Positions 1 through 7,511 of a stretch of 64,000 nt of DNA are shown one piece after another (position 1 is the stretch's first letter; each line of letters starts with the position of its first letter). Made by a program: the position numbers and the translations under genes. The stretch spans positions 994,045-1,058,044 of the forward strand of contig NZ_CP090898.1 of the NCBI RefSeq assembly GCF_023078835.1. Direction: 5' to 3'. The notes under the pieces were generated by a model. The model was not told the DNA's origin. It was given only the letters and a program-made list of their open reading frames with translations, and ran no database searches. The stretch is from Synechococcus sp. NB0720_010. GTDB taxonomy: Bacteria > Cyanobacteriota > Cyanobacteriia > PCC-6307 > Cyanobiaceae.

Positions 1-421
1 CGGCCAGGCCCTCTTTGGTCACCTGACCTGGACCACTGCGTTCCTGACCCTGGCCTACTCCCTGGCGGGCTTGGGCATTGCCGTGGTGAACGACTTCAAG
101 AGCGTCGAGGGAGATCGCGCCCTTGGTCTGCAATCGCTCCCCGTGGCCTTTGGCATCGAGAGGGCCAGCTGGATCAGCGCCGGAATGATCGATGTTTTTC
201 AGCTGGCGATGGTGGCGGTGTTGATTGCCATCGGCCAACATTTCGCTGCCGTTCTGCTGGTGCTCTTGATCGTTCCTCAGATCACCTTCCAGGACATCTG
301 GCTGCTGCGCGATCCGGTGGCCTTTGACGTGAAGTATCAAGCCAGCGCCCAGCCCTTCCTGGTGCTCGGCATGCTCGTCACCGCTCTGGCCATCGGCCAC
401 AGCGACCTGGTGGTGATGTGA
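1..421 (+). CDS. chlG: Chlorophyll synthase, C-terminal part
   Basis: The reading frame is open from the window edge and ends at the TGA at 419-421, so only about the last 139 residues are present. ChlG is a membrane UbiA-family prenyltransferase that attaches the phytyl or geranylgeranyl tail to chlorophyllide in the thylakoid. The visible motif GLGIAVVNDFKSVEGDR is the second aspartate-containing signature of the chlorophyll synthase branch. Several hydrophobic helices follow, as expected for the C-terminal half. The stop codon overlaps the GTG start of the penicillin-binding protein gene, suggesting co-transcription. Confidence 0.93.
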   Translation, partial: GQALFGHLTWTTAFLTLAYSLAGLGIAVVNDFKSVEGDRALGLQSLPVAFGIERASWISAGMIDVFQLAMVAVLIAIGQHFAAVLLVLLIVPQITFQDIWLLRDPVAFDVKYQASAQPFLVLGMLVTALAIGHSDLVVM

Positions 422-2484
422 AGCAGCGGCGCCGGCGGCAGCTGATCTCAGCCGGTCTCGTCGGAGCCGGTGCCGGCCTAGCGGTGGGGCTCACCCAGGC
501 CGTCGTCACCCGCAGCGTCGACAGCCTGCTGCCGAATGTGCGTGGCGTCAGCAGCTACAACCGCCCTGGCACCTTGACCCTGCTGGCCAGCGATGGCCAG
601 GTGATTCAAAAGCTCGGTCCGGCGACCCGCGAGAAGCTCGTCACCGGCCAGATGCCCCTGCTGGTGCAGCGGGCCTTCATCGCCGCTGAGGACCGCCGCT
701 TCTACCAACACGACGGCATCGATCCAATCGGCATCAGCCGGGCGATGGTGCGCAACATCTCCAGTGGCTCGGTCGAAGAGGGTGCGAGCACCATCACCCA
801 GCAGCTGGCGCGCACGGTCTTCCTCAGCCAAGACCGCACGATCATTCGCAAGCTCAAGGAAGCGCTGCTGGCCGGCAAGCTTGAGCGCCAGCTGAGCAAG
901 GAGCAGATCCTTCAGCAGTACCTCAACTACGTCTATCTGGGCGCCGGGGCCTACGGGGTCTCGGATGCCGCCTGGATCTACTTCTCCAAAACGCCCTCCG
1001 AGCTGAACCTGCCTGAGGCGGCCCTGATTGCCGGACTACCGCCGGCCCCCTCGATCTATTCACCGCTGGTCAATCCCGACCTGGCCCTGCAGCGCCGAGC
1101 GATCGTGCTGCGGCGCATGCGCGAGGCCGGCTTCATCGATGACCTGCAGCTCGAGAACGCCAACAGCTCCCCCCTGTTGCTGAAGCCGGCGGAGCCGAAG
1201 TACTTCACCAGCCGCGCCCCCTACTTCACCAGCTGGGTCGCCCAGGAACTGCCCAACGTGCTCTCCAAGGAGCAACTCGAGGTGGGTGGCCTGACCATTC
1301 GCACCAGCTTGAACATCGACTGGCAGGAGAAGGCCCAAAGCACGATTAACCGCCACGCCCCCGGGGCGATGGAAGGGGCAGTTGTCTCGATGGAACCGGG
1401 GACCGGCTTGGTTCGCTCGATGGTGGGCGGCAAGGACTTCAACGCAAGCCAGTTCAACCGGGCCTCCCAAGCACTGCGCTCCCCCGGCTCGACGTTCAAG
1501 CTCTTCGTCTACCTAACGGCCCTGAAAGAGGGCATGAAGCCTGAGGACAAGATCACCGACCGCCAGGTTTGCTACGGCGGCTACTGCCCGAAAAACTTCA
1601 AGAACAAGTACTACGGGACCGTGCCGCTCTGGGTGGCACTGCAGAACTCGCTCAACACGGTCTCGGTCAGCCTGCTCAAGCAGGTGGGCTTCGACAAGGT
1701 GATCGCCACGGCCAACAGCCTTGGAATCACCAAGGAGCTGGGCCGCTTCTACCCGTTGGGGGTGGGCGCAACCGAGCAGACGATCCTGGACATGACGGCC
1801 GCCTATGCCGGCATCTTCAACCGCGGCGTCTACATCAAGCCGACGCCCTTTGAGGAGATCCTGGGCCCGGGCGGTGAACTGCTCTGGAGCCGACGCGTCA
1901 ACGGCGATCCCGGCAAGCGCGTGGTCCCAAGCGACATCGCCGACGCGATGCTTTGGATGCTGCAGAAGGTCGTCAGCGGCGGCACGGGCTATGGCGCGGT
2001 CCCCCCGGGCCGGCCGGCCGCCGGCAAGACGGGCACCTCAGAAGGGGGCCGGGACCTCTGGTTCATCGGCGGCGTTCCCCAACTCGTCACCGGCCTCTGG
2101 CTGGGCTACGACAACAACAAAGAGACCAAGAGCACCAGTTCCCGCGCTGTGGTGGCCTGGTCGGAATACATGGCCCCGATCCTCAAGGAGCTGCCGGTGG
2201 AGCAGTTCCCGCCCAAGCCGGTGCTCAAGGGCAAGTTCAATCCACTGAAGGCCCTCACCAAAAACCTCAAGCTGGTCAAGCCGGACGAGGAGGAGACTCC
2301 CGTGGAGGAGACGACGGAGGAAACCACGGCACCGACCACACCCAGCCAACCCAGCGTGAGCGCACCGGCTCCAGCACGGCCGGCCAAGCGCCAGGACCCC
2401 TGCGGAAGCATGCAGACCAACCCCCGCTACGTCGACTGCCGCTTTGATCTGCTGGATCGCCGCCGCAGCACGCCGAACCCCTAG
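418..2484 (+). CDS. Class A penicillin-binding protein (bifunctional glycosyltransferase/transpeptidase)
   Basis: This 688-aa protein polymerises and cross-links peptidoglycan at the outer face of the inner membrane. A short basic N-terminus is followed by a signal anchor (about residues 11-30). The GT51 domain carries the catalytic glutamate E91 in AAEDRRFYQHDG and the GASTITQQLAR motif (122-132). The transpeptidase domain has all three serine acyltransferase motifs: S358-T-F-K361, SLN at 411-413 and KTGT at 537-540. A Thr/Pro/Glu-rich tail follows. The start is GTG at 418, overlapping the chlG stop by four bases. The 3' end overlaps the convergent rsmB by four bases. Confidence 0.95.
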   Translation: MKQRRRRQLISAGLVGAGAGLAVGLTQAVVTRSVDSLLPNVRGVSSYNRPGTLTLLASDGQVIQKLGPATREKLVTGQMPLLVQRAFIAAEDRRFYQHDGIDPIGISRAMVRNISSGSVEEGASTITQQLARTVFLSQDRTIIRKLKEALLAGKLERQLSKEQILQQYLNYVYLGAGAYGVSDAAWIYFSKTPSELNLPEAALIAGLPPAPSIYSPLVNPDLALQRRAIVLRRMREAGFIDDLQLENANSSPLLLKPAEPKYFTSRAPYFTSWVAQELPNVLSKEQLEVGGLTIRTSLNIDWQEKAQSTINRHAPGAMEGAVVSMEPGTGLVRSMVGGKDFNASQFNRASQALRSPGSTFKLFVYLTALKEGMKPEDKITDRQVCYGGYCPKNFKNKYYGTVPLWVALQNSLNTVSVSLLKQVGFDKVIATANSLGITKELGRFYPLGVGATEQTILDMTAAYAGIFNRGVYIKPTPFEEILGPGGELLWSRRVNGDPGKRVVPSDIADAMLWMLQKVVSGGTGYGAVPPGRPAAGKTGTSEGGRDLWFIGGVPQLVTGLWLGYDNNKETKSTSSRAVVAWSEYMAPILKELPVEQFPPKPVLKGKFNPLKALTKNLKLVKPDEEETPVEETTEETTAPTTPSQPSVSAPAPARPAKRQDPCGSMQTNPRYVDCRFDLLDRRRSTPNP

Positions 2485-3806
2485 TTCAAGACGAGCCGCG
2501 CCGCGAAGAAGCCATCCCCCCCGCCATCGAGTTGCCCGGGCCAGAGCTGGAAGCTCTGCTCCAACCGCAGCTGAGGCTGATCCTTGAGGAACGCCTCCAG
2601 CAAGTCTCCGTTTTCCTCGGGATGGACCGTGCAGGTGGCATAGACCAGGCGACCGGCGGGCTTGAGCAGGGGGAGCAATCTCTCCAGAAGCTGCCGCTGC
2701 AGCGTCACCAGCCCCTCAATCGCGGCCGGGTCAATCCGCCAGCGGGCATCGGCATGGCGAGCCAGGGTTCCTAGCCCTGAGCAAGGGGCATCGATCAAGA
2801 GCGCATCAAATTGCCCCAGGAGTTCAGGGGCTTCCGAGGCCAATTCCACGGCGTCCCCATGGCGGGTCTCGATGCAACCCAAGCCCAGGCGCTCGCTGTT
2901 GCGGGCGACCCGGCGCAGACGCGCCTCACCGCGATCGAGGGCCAGCACCTGCCCCTGATCACCCATGAGTTCCGCCAGGTGGGTGCTCTTGCCCCCCGGG
3001 GCCGCGCAGGCATCCAGAACCCGCTCACCGCGCTTGGGATCGAGCAACGGCGCAATGGTTTGAGCCGAGCGGTCCTGAACACACCAGTGCCCCTCGTCGT
3101 AACCGGGCAGATGGCGCAGATCACCGGAGCGACCCTTGATGGTCAGACCCATCGGCAGACCCTCGAGCGGTTCGGCCACCACCCCCGCCGCGGCCAGGGC
3201 CGCCTGAACCGCCTCGGGTGTGGAGCGCAGGCCATTGACCCGCAGGTCGAGAGCAGGCGGCATGTTGCAGGCCCGGGCGTAGGTCTCCGCCTGCTCTGGG
3301 GTTTGCCACTGCAAAAGCGCAGCCGCGAGCCAATCGGGCAGGGACTGGCGAATGGCCAGGGCCGCCGCCGGATCACCCGGCAGGGGCAGGGCCTCACCGG
3401 CCTCCTGGCGGCGAAGGAAGGCCCGCAGCATGCCGTTGACCACCGGTGCCAGCCGGCTCAGGCCACCGCGCTTGGCCAACTCCACCGTGGTGCTGACGGC
3501 GGCTGAGGCGGGGATGCGATCACTGCTCAGGAGCTGGTAGAGCCCCAGGTGCAGAAGCCAGCGCAGCTTCGGGGGTTGGCGCTCGGCCGGGACCTTGCCC
3601 AGTTGGTCCAGCCAGGCATCCAGCAGGCGCCGCTGCCGGATCGCCCCATAGGCCAATTCCGTCGCCAAGCCACGGTCCTGAGGCGAGAGCGAGACCCGGC
3701 CCAGCTCCCGCTCGAGGGCCCCATCGGCATAGGCCCCGGCGGCCACGGCCTGCAGCACCTGCCATGCCACCTGGCGGGAGGCCAATCCGGGGGGTGCGCT
3801 GCTCAT
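2481..3806 (-). CDS. rsmB: 16S rRNA (cytosine-967-C5)-methyltransferase RsmB
   Basis: This protein of about 441 aa is a SAM-dependent RNA m5C methyltransferase of the RsmB/Sun type. An N-terminal NusB-like helical domain (about 8-135) precedes the Rossmann methyltransferase domain. The SAM-binding motif is DACAAPGGKST (about 265-275). The two family cysteines are in DAPCSGLGT (about C342) and YATCTVHPEE (about C392). The ATG at 3806 is preferred over an in-frame TTG at 3815 because it gives an ATGA overlap with the stop of the upstream alkyltransferase-like gene, implying translational coupling. Confidence 0.94.
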   Translation of the reverse strand: MSSAPPGLASRQVAWQVLQAVAAGAYADGALERELGRVSLSPQDRGLATELAYGAIRQRRLLDAWLDQLGKVPAERQPPKLRWLLHLGLYQLLSSDRIPASAAVSTTVELAKRGGLSRLAPVVNGMLRAFLRRQEAGEALPLPGDPAAALAIRQSLPDWLAAALLQWQTPEQAETYARACNMPPALDLRVNGLRSTPEAVQAALAAAGVVAEPLEGLPMGLTIKGRSGDLRHLPGYDEGHWCVQDRSAQTIAPLLDPKRGERVLDACAAPGGKSTHLAELMGDQGQVLALDRGEARLRRVARNSERLGLGCIETRHGDAVELASEAPELLGQFDALLIDAPCSGLGTLARHADARWRIDPAAIEGLVTLQRQLLERLLPLLKPAGRLVYATCTVHPEENGDLLEAFLKDQPQLRLEQSFQLWPGQLDGGGDGFFAARLVLN

Positions 3807-4135
3807 CCCCCACAACTAGCGCCCGGTGACCAGCGATACTGGGCCAGGGGAAGCCGGCCGTCGGCATCGACAGGAATGCCCTCGGCGATCAACAGGTCCC
3901 GCTGCATCCAATCGGAGCCCTCTCGGCTCAGGCTGAGGGAGATGCAGCCCTTGGCATTCACCACCCGTTGCCAGGGAATCTCCGAGGGCAGGGGCAGGCG
4001 GCGCAGGGCCCAACCCACCTGCCGCGCGCAGCCATAGGCACCGATCAGTTCCGCGATCTGGCCATAGGTGGCAAGGCGCCCCGGGGGGATCTGGGCGACG
4101 GCCCACCAGACCCGCTGATCAAAGCTCCGCTCCAT
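3803..4135 (-). CDS. Alkyltransferase-like protein (MGMT fold, Cys replaced by Trp)
   Basis: A small protein of 110 aa with the DNA-binding domain of O6-alkylguanine-DNA alkyltransferases: an RLATYGQIAELIG helix, the arginine finger region GCARQVGWALR, and the active-site loop IPWQRVVNAKG. In MGMT this loop is PCHRV with a reactive cysteine; here W55 occupies that place. This defines alkyltransferase-like (ATL) proteins, which bind alkylated guanine and flag it for nucleotide excision repair instead of repairing it directly. The start is set at 4135 rather than 4186, because the longer form would overlap the divergent trmH start. The stop overlaps the rsmB start (ATGA). Confidence 0.9.
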   Translation of the reverse strand: MERSFDQRVWWAVAQIPPGRLATYGQIAELIGAYGCARQVGWALRRLPLPSEIPWQRVVNAKGCISLSLSREGSDWMQRDLLIAEGIPVDADGRLPLAQYRWSPGASCGG

Positions 4136-4185
4136 GGGCGGCGAACGGCCATCAGACACGATGGATGTTGGCCCCTGCCAAGCCA

Positions 4186-4881
4186 ATGCCGCTGCTTCCT
4201 CGCCGCTTTGAGCGCCTGAAATCCGTGCTGAACCACCGGATGGGCGATCTGACGGTGGTGATGGAGCAGGTGGACAAGCCCCACAACCTCTCTGCGATCC
4301 TGCGCACCTGCGACGCCGTCGGCGCCCTGGAGGCCCATGTCGTCAGCCTGCCCGGACGGCCCCGCACCTTCAACAACACCGCCAAGGGCAGCCAGAAGTG
4401 GGTGCCGCTGCATCCGCACCCCAGCATCGAGGGCTGCCTGCAGGGGCTCAAGGACAAGGGTTTTCGGATCTACGGGACCCACCTGAGCGTCGATGCGGTG
4501 GATTACCGCGACTGCGATTTCACCGGCCCCAGCTGTTTTCTGATGGGGGCCGAGAAGTGGGGCATGAGCGAGGAGGCCCTGGCGCTGGTGGATCAGCCGC
4601 TCTTCATTCCCATGACCGGAATGGTCCAGAGCCTGAACGTCAGTGTCGCTGCGGCCACCCTCCTCTTTGAAGCGCTGCGCCAGCGGCAGCGGGCCGGCAA
4701 GGTTCCAAGCAATGGTGAGGGAATTCCCGGGGGCGAGAGCGAGTACCGCCGGATCCTGTTCGAGTGGGCCTACCCCCAGGTGGCCGACTGGTGCCGCCGC
4801 GAAGGGCGCCCCTATCCAGCCCTCACGGACGAGGGCGAGATCGCCGAGGACCTCCCCCGCACCCTGAAGCTGCGCTACTGA
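4186..4881 (+). CDS. trmH: tRNA (guanosine-18-2'-O)-methyltransferase TrmH
   Basis: A SPOUT-family (trefoil-knot) methyltransferase of 231 aa that methylates the ribose of G18 in the tRNA D-loop. Conserved motifs are PHNLSAILRTCDAVG (motif 1, with the catalytic Arg), GAEKWGMS (motif 2) and IPMTGMVQSLNVSVAAA (motif 3, knot and SAM site). A TrmH-specific C-terminal extension with arginines and aromatic residues follows. An alternative in-frame ATG exists at 4165; the ATG at 4186 is preferred because it starts directly at the conserved PRRFERLKSVL region. Confidence 0.92.
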   Translation: MPLLPRRFERLKSVLNHRMGDLTVVMEQVDKPHNLSAILRTCDAVGALEAHVVSLPGRPRTFNNTAKGSQKWVPLHPHPSIEGCLQGLKDKGFRIYGTHLSVDAVDYRDCDFTGPSCFLMGAEKWGMSEEALALVDQPLFIPMTGMVQSLNVSVAAATLLFEALRQRQRAGKVPSNGEGIPGGESEYRRILFEWAYPQVADWCRREGRPYPALTDEGEIAEDLPRTLKLRY

Positions 4882-4922
4882 GCCAGCGGCGGGAACGCTC
4901 AGCGAAGTTCGCCATACAGTTG

Positions 4923-4944
4923 TGATGCTTGATGCAAAGCATCA
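4923..4944. promoter_or_regulatory. Inverted-repeat operator overlapping the antitoxin start region
   Basis: A perfect 8-bp inverted repeat, TGATGCTT (4923-4930) and AAGCATCA (4937-4944) with a 6-base spacer, ends one base before the preferred ATG of the antitoxin. Antitoxins with ribbon-helix-helix domains commonly repress their own promoter through such palindromes. A possible -10 element TACAGT lies at 4915-4920, just upstream. No Shine-Dalgarno sequence is visible, so the mRNA could be leaderless or nearly so. The palindrome is seen directly; its role as operator is inferred. Confidence 0.55.
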
Positions 4945-4945
4945 G

Positions 4946-5185
4946 ATGCGCACGACCCTGTCGCTCGATGACGACGTCCTCGCTGCCGCCAAGGTCCTGG
5001 CGCGGCAGCGCAAACAACCCATTGGCAGCGTCATCAGCGAACTGGCTCGCCAGGGATTGGCGCAAGCCAACCGGCAGAACCCAGAGCCCGCCCACATCAA
5101 GCGCAATGGGCTGATGCTGATTCCACGCCGCCTGGATGGATCACCGGTGGACCTTGAGCTGGTGAACAACCTGCGGGAGGACTGA
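4946..5185 (+). CDS. VapB-type antitoxin (ribbon-helix-helix)
   Basis: A 79-aa protein beginning MRTTLSLDDDVLAAAKVLA, which is the N-terminal beta strand and first helix of a ribbon-helix-helix DNA-binding dimer, followed by RKQPIGSVISELARQG as second helix. The C-terminal part (LMLIPRRLDGSPVDLELVNNLRED) would bind and neutralise the toxin. The ATG at 4946 is chosen because the RHH domain starts there; upstream in-frame starts at 4922 and 4925 lie inside the palindrome. The stop overlaps the toxin ATG by one base, typical of toxin-antitoxin operons. Confidence 0.85.
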   Translation: MRTTLSLDDDVLAAAKVLARQRKQPIGSVISELARQGLAQANRQNPEPAHIKRNGLMLIPRRLDGSPVDLELVNNLRED

Positions 5186-5619
5186 TGCGACACACCACAG
5201 CCCTCCTCGACGTCAATGTCTTAATCGCGCTACTGGATCCGCACCACGTTCACCACGAGCTCTGTCATGGCTGGTTCGCGGACCGTGGTGCCGCCCCATG
5301 GGCCAGCTGCGCGATGACGCAAAACGCTGTCCTGCGCATCCTTGGCAATCCGCGCTACCCCAACTCCCCCGGGCCGCCGCCAACCATTGCGCCGCACCTC
5401 GACAGCTTGGTGGAACACCCAGGGCATGAGTTCTGGGACAGCAATCCCAGCCTGCTGAGCCAAGGGTTCATCGCCCGTTCCGCCCTGATCGATTACGCCC
5501 AGATCACAGATCTCTATCTGCTGGCACTGGCCAGACACCACGGTGGAACGCTGGCGACCTTGGACCAGCGCATCAAGGTGGACGGCAGCCAAGAGGCACT
5601 GGAGCTCATCCGCCCGTAG
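5185..5619 (+). CDS. PIN-domain toxin (VapC family)
   Basis: A 144-aa PIN-domain protein, probably an RNase toxin. The first metal-binding aspartate is in LLDVNVLIALL (D9). The C-terminal acidic residues are in ITDLYLLALARHHGG (about D107) and TLATLDQRI (about D125). The position that usually holds a conserved Glu (T-E-x-x-L-R) reads TQNAVLRIL, so one metal ligand may be altered. It is translationally coupled to the upstream VapB-like antitoxin (TGATG). VapC toxins typically cleave tRNA or rRNA loops; the target here is unknown. Confidence 0.86.
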   Translation: MRHTTALLDVNVLIALLDPHHVHHELCHGWFADRGAAPWASCAMTQNAVLRILGNPRYPNSPGPPPTIAPHLDSLVEHPGHEFWDSNPSLLSQGFIARSALIDYAQITDLYLLALARHHGGTLATLDQRIKVDGSQEALELIRP

Positions 5620-5621
5620 CC

Positions 5622-6491
5622 CTACTGCTCAGAGCGCAGGTTGTTGGCGCTGCCGCTGAGCCAACTCTCCAGACCCTCCCCTAGGAAAGAGAGGCCGAGG
5701 ACCAGGACGAACATCGCGACACCGGGGTAGAGGGCCGTCCACCAGACGCCAGTGGGCAGGGCGTTGAGGGCCTGCTGTAGATCACTGCCCCATTCCGGCA
5801 CGGTCTCGGGGAGTCCCAGTCCTAGAAAGCCCAGGCCGCCCAGCACCAGCACGGCATCGGCCGCATTCAGGGTCAGCAGGACCGGGACGGAGGTGATGAC
5901 GTTGCGGAAAAGATAGCGGCGCAAGATCCACCAGGGACTCGCTCCGAGGGAGCGGGCGGCCTCGACGTAGAGCTCGGCCTTGACCTGGGCGGTCTGGTTG
6001 CGCACCACCCGGTAGTACTGGGGGATGTAGACGACGCAGAGAGCCGCAGCGGCATTGGGCAGGCCCTTGCCCAGCAGGAAGGCCAGCACCACCGACAGCA
6101 AAAGGACCGGCAGCGTGTAGAGCGTGTCCATCAGCAGCACCAGGACCCGATCCAGCCAGCCGCCGAGGTAACCGCTGACCATCCCCAGGGGGACGCCGAT
6201 CACCAGCGCCGAGACCAGAGCCACCACCACCACCTGCAGAGCCACGCCGCTGCCGGCCAGGGTGCGGCTACAGACATCGCGACCCAGGCGATCGGTGCCG
6301 CACCAGTGCTGCCAGGAGGGCGGGGCATAGATCGGGTTCTCCAGGCCGCCATTGACCTCCGGCAACACCCCCAGGTGAATCAGCACTGGGGTCAGCAGCG
6401 CCATCAGGACATAGACCAGGACAATCGCCACCCCCCAGCGGGCCATCCGCGCGGCGAGGCTCTGCGGGCGCCAGGCCAAAAGGGAGTGCAT
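5622..6491 (-). CDS. ABC transporter permease, DppC/OppC-type (orphan)
   Basis: An inner-membrane permease of 289 aa for peptides or nickel, with about six transmembrane helices. The N-terminal region has the family motif HWCGTDRLGRDVCSRTL. The EAA loop that contacts the ATPase reads EAARSLGASPWWILRRYLF. The ATG at 6491 is preferred; the frame continues upstream to a TTG at 6581, but that extension is not typical of the family and runs into the pilin promoter region. No partner permease, ATPase or binding protein is adjacent, so the other subunits must be encoded elsewhere. Its stop lies two bases from the convergent vapC stop. Confidence 0.88.
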   Translation of the reverse strand: MHSLLAWRPQSLAARMARWGVAIVLVYVLMALLTPVLIHLGVLPEVNGGLENPIYAPPSWQHWCGTDRLGRDVCSRTLAGSGVALQVVVVALVSALVIGVPLGMVSGYLGGWLDRVLVLLMDTLYTLPVLLLSVVLAFLLGKGLPNAAAALCVVYIPQYYRVVRNQTAQVKAELYVEAARSLGASPWWILRRYLFRNVITSVPVLLTLNAADAVLVLGGLGFLGLGLPETVPEWGSDLQQALNALPTGVWWTALYPGVAMFVLVLGLSFLGEGLESWLSGSANNLRSEQ

Positions 6492-6564
6492 CAAGCGGGC
6501 TGAATCCTGAAGCCAGCCTGAAGGATCACCCGGGGCAGGGCTGTCAAGCAACAAAAACGGGAAT

Positions 6565-6601
6565 ACGTTGATATGAGACAACGTGCGAGGAGTCGTCCTC
6601 G
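6565..6601 (+). promoter_or_regulatory. Two consecutive hairpins in the pilin leader
   Basis: Just upstream of the first pilin gene two perfect stems follow one another: ACGTTG/CAACGT (6565-6570 with 6579-6584, 8-base loop) and CGAGGA/TCCTCG (6586-6591 with 6596-6601, loop GTCG). The second ends seven bases before the ATG at 6609, so it could occlude ribosome access. No run of T follows, so it is not a terminator. The structure is visible; the regulatory role is inferred. Confidence 0.45.
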
Positions 6602-6608
6602 TTGAGCT

Positions 6609-7052
6609 ATGTCAAGTCTGACCAAGCGCCGGCTTCTGATGCTGGTGGCCAACAAACCCCGGCAACACTCCCTCCTTCAAAAGGGCTTCACCTTGGTGGA
6701 GCTGATGATCGTGGTTGTGATCGTTGGCATCTTGAGTGCGATCGCACTGCCAAACTTCCTAAACCAGCAGAACAAAGCGAAGGCAGCCTGCGCCAAAACC
6801 CAAGTCTCTGGATTTGCCAAAGAGCAACAAGTCCACTTCGCCGAGAAGAGCACTTTTGCCGAAAGCTTCCAAGCACTGGGGTATGCCAACGACTTTACTC
6901 CGTCTGACTGCAGTGGGAACTACACAATCAAGCTAGACAACACGAAGATCCAAGCAGATCCAAAAGACACAAACAATGGCTTGTGCGTGACCGCAACACT
7001 TGAAAATGGCTCATATCTCATGGGAGAGACCAAAGGAGCTTGCCCGCAATAA
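6609..7052 (+). CDS. Type IV pilin-like protein (prepilin), paralogue 1
   Basis: A 147-aa prepilin. A basic leader ends in QKG, followed by FTLVELMIVVVIVGILSAIALPNFLNQ: the class III cleavage site (after G26), the +5 glutamate (E31) and the hydrophobic N-terminal helix of type IV pilins. The globular part contains NQQNKAKAACAKTQVSGFAKEQQ and two Cys in the C-terminal half that could form the D-region disulfide. It would be cleaved and methylated by PilD and assembled in the pilus. An internal ATG at 6639 is an alternative start. The downstream gene is a clear paralogue. Confidence 0.92.
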   Translation: MSSLTKRRLLMLVANKPRQHSLLQKGFTLVELMIVVVIVGILSAIALPNFLNQQNKAKAACAKTQVSGFAKEQQVHFAEKSTFAESFQALGYANDFTPSDCSGNYTIKLDNTKIQADPKDTNNGLCVTATLENGSYLMGETKGACPQ

Positions 7053-7097
7053 GCCAATAAGCAGCAATCAGCCCTATAAATTCGGGAGGGGCTAAAT

Positions 7098-7511
7098 ATG
7101 GTGCAACCAAGCACGCGAAGCCTCCAGACCTCTTCAACCTGCGAAGGAGGCTTCACCATGGTGGAGCTGATGATCACGATCGTGATCACCGGCATCTTGA
7201 GCGCAATAGCCCTTCCAGTGTTTCTCAATCAGCGGCATAAAGCGAGGGCGGCCTGTGCCCAGACCCAGGTCTCCGGAATAGCCAGAGAGCAGCAGATATT
7301 TCACATCCAGCACAATAAGTTCGCCTCGACCTTCCAGGAGCTCGGCACTGAAGCCCCAAATGAGTGCGGCGGCTACAGCAAAGTTCTACTCGGAACTGGC
7401 ACCGTGAATGCCTTCCCCAAGGACCTTGCCAACGGCTACTGCGTGTGGGCAAGACTTGAAAGCGGAAGCTACACGCTGAACACCACCAAAGGCGGCTGCG
7501 GTGGTGGTTAG
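7098..7511 (+). CDS. Type IV pilin-like protein (prepilin), paralogue 2
   Basis: A 137-aa prepilin with leader ending EGG before FTMVELMITIVITGILSAIA, including the +5 glutamate. The next segment (NQRHKARAACAQTQVSGIAREQQ) matches paralogue 1 nearly position for position, so the pair arose by tandem duplication. The C-terminal regions have diverged but share the endings LENGSY/LESGSY and TKGAC/TKGGC. A purine-rich stretch, GGGAGGGG, precedes the ATG as ribosome-binding site. The 3' end overlaps the next gene by 11 bases. Confidence 0.92.
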   Translation: MVQPSTRSLQTSSTCEGGFTMVELMITIVITGILSAIALPVFLNQRHKARAACAQTQVSGIAREQQIFHIQHNKFASTFQELGTEAPNECGGYSKVLLGTGTVNAFPKDLANGYCVWARLESGSYTLNTTKGGCGGG

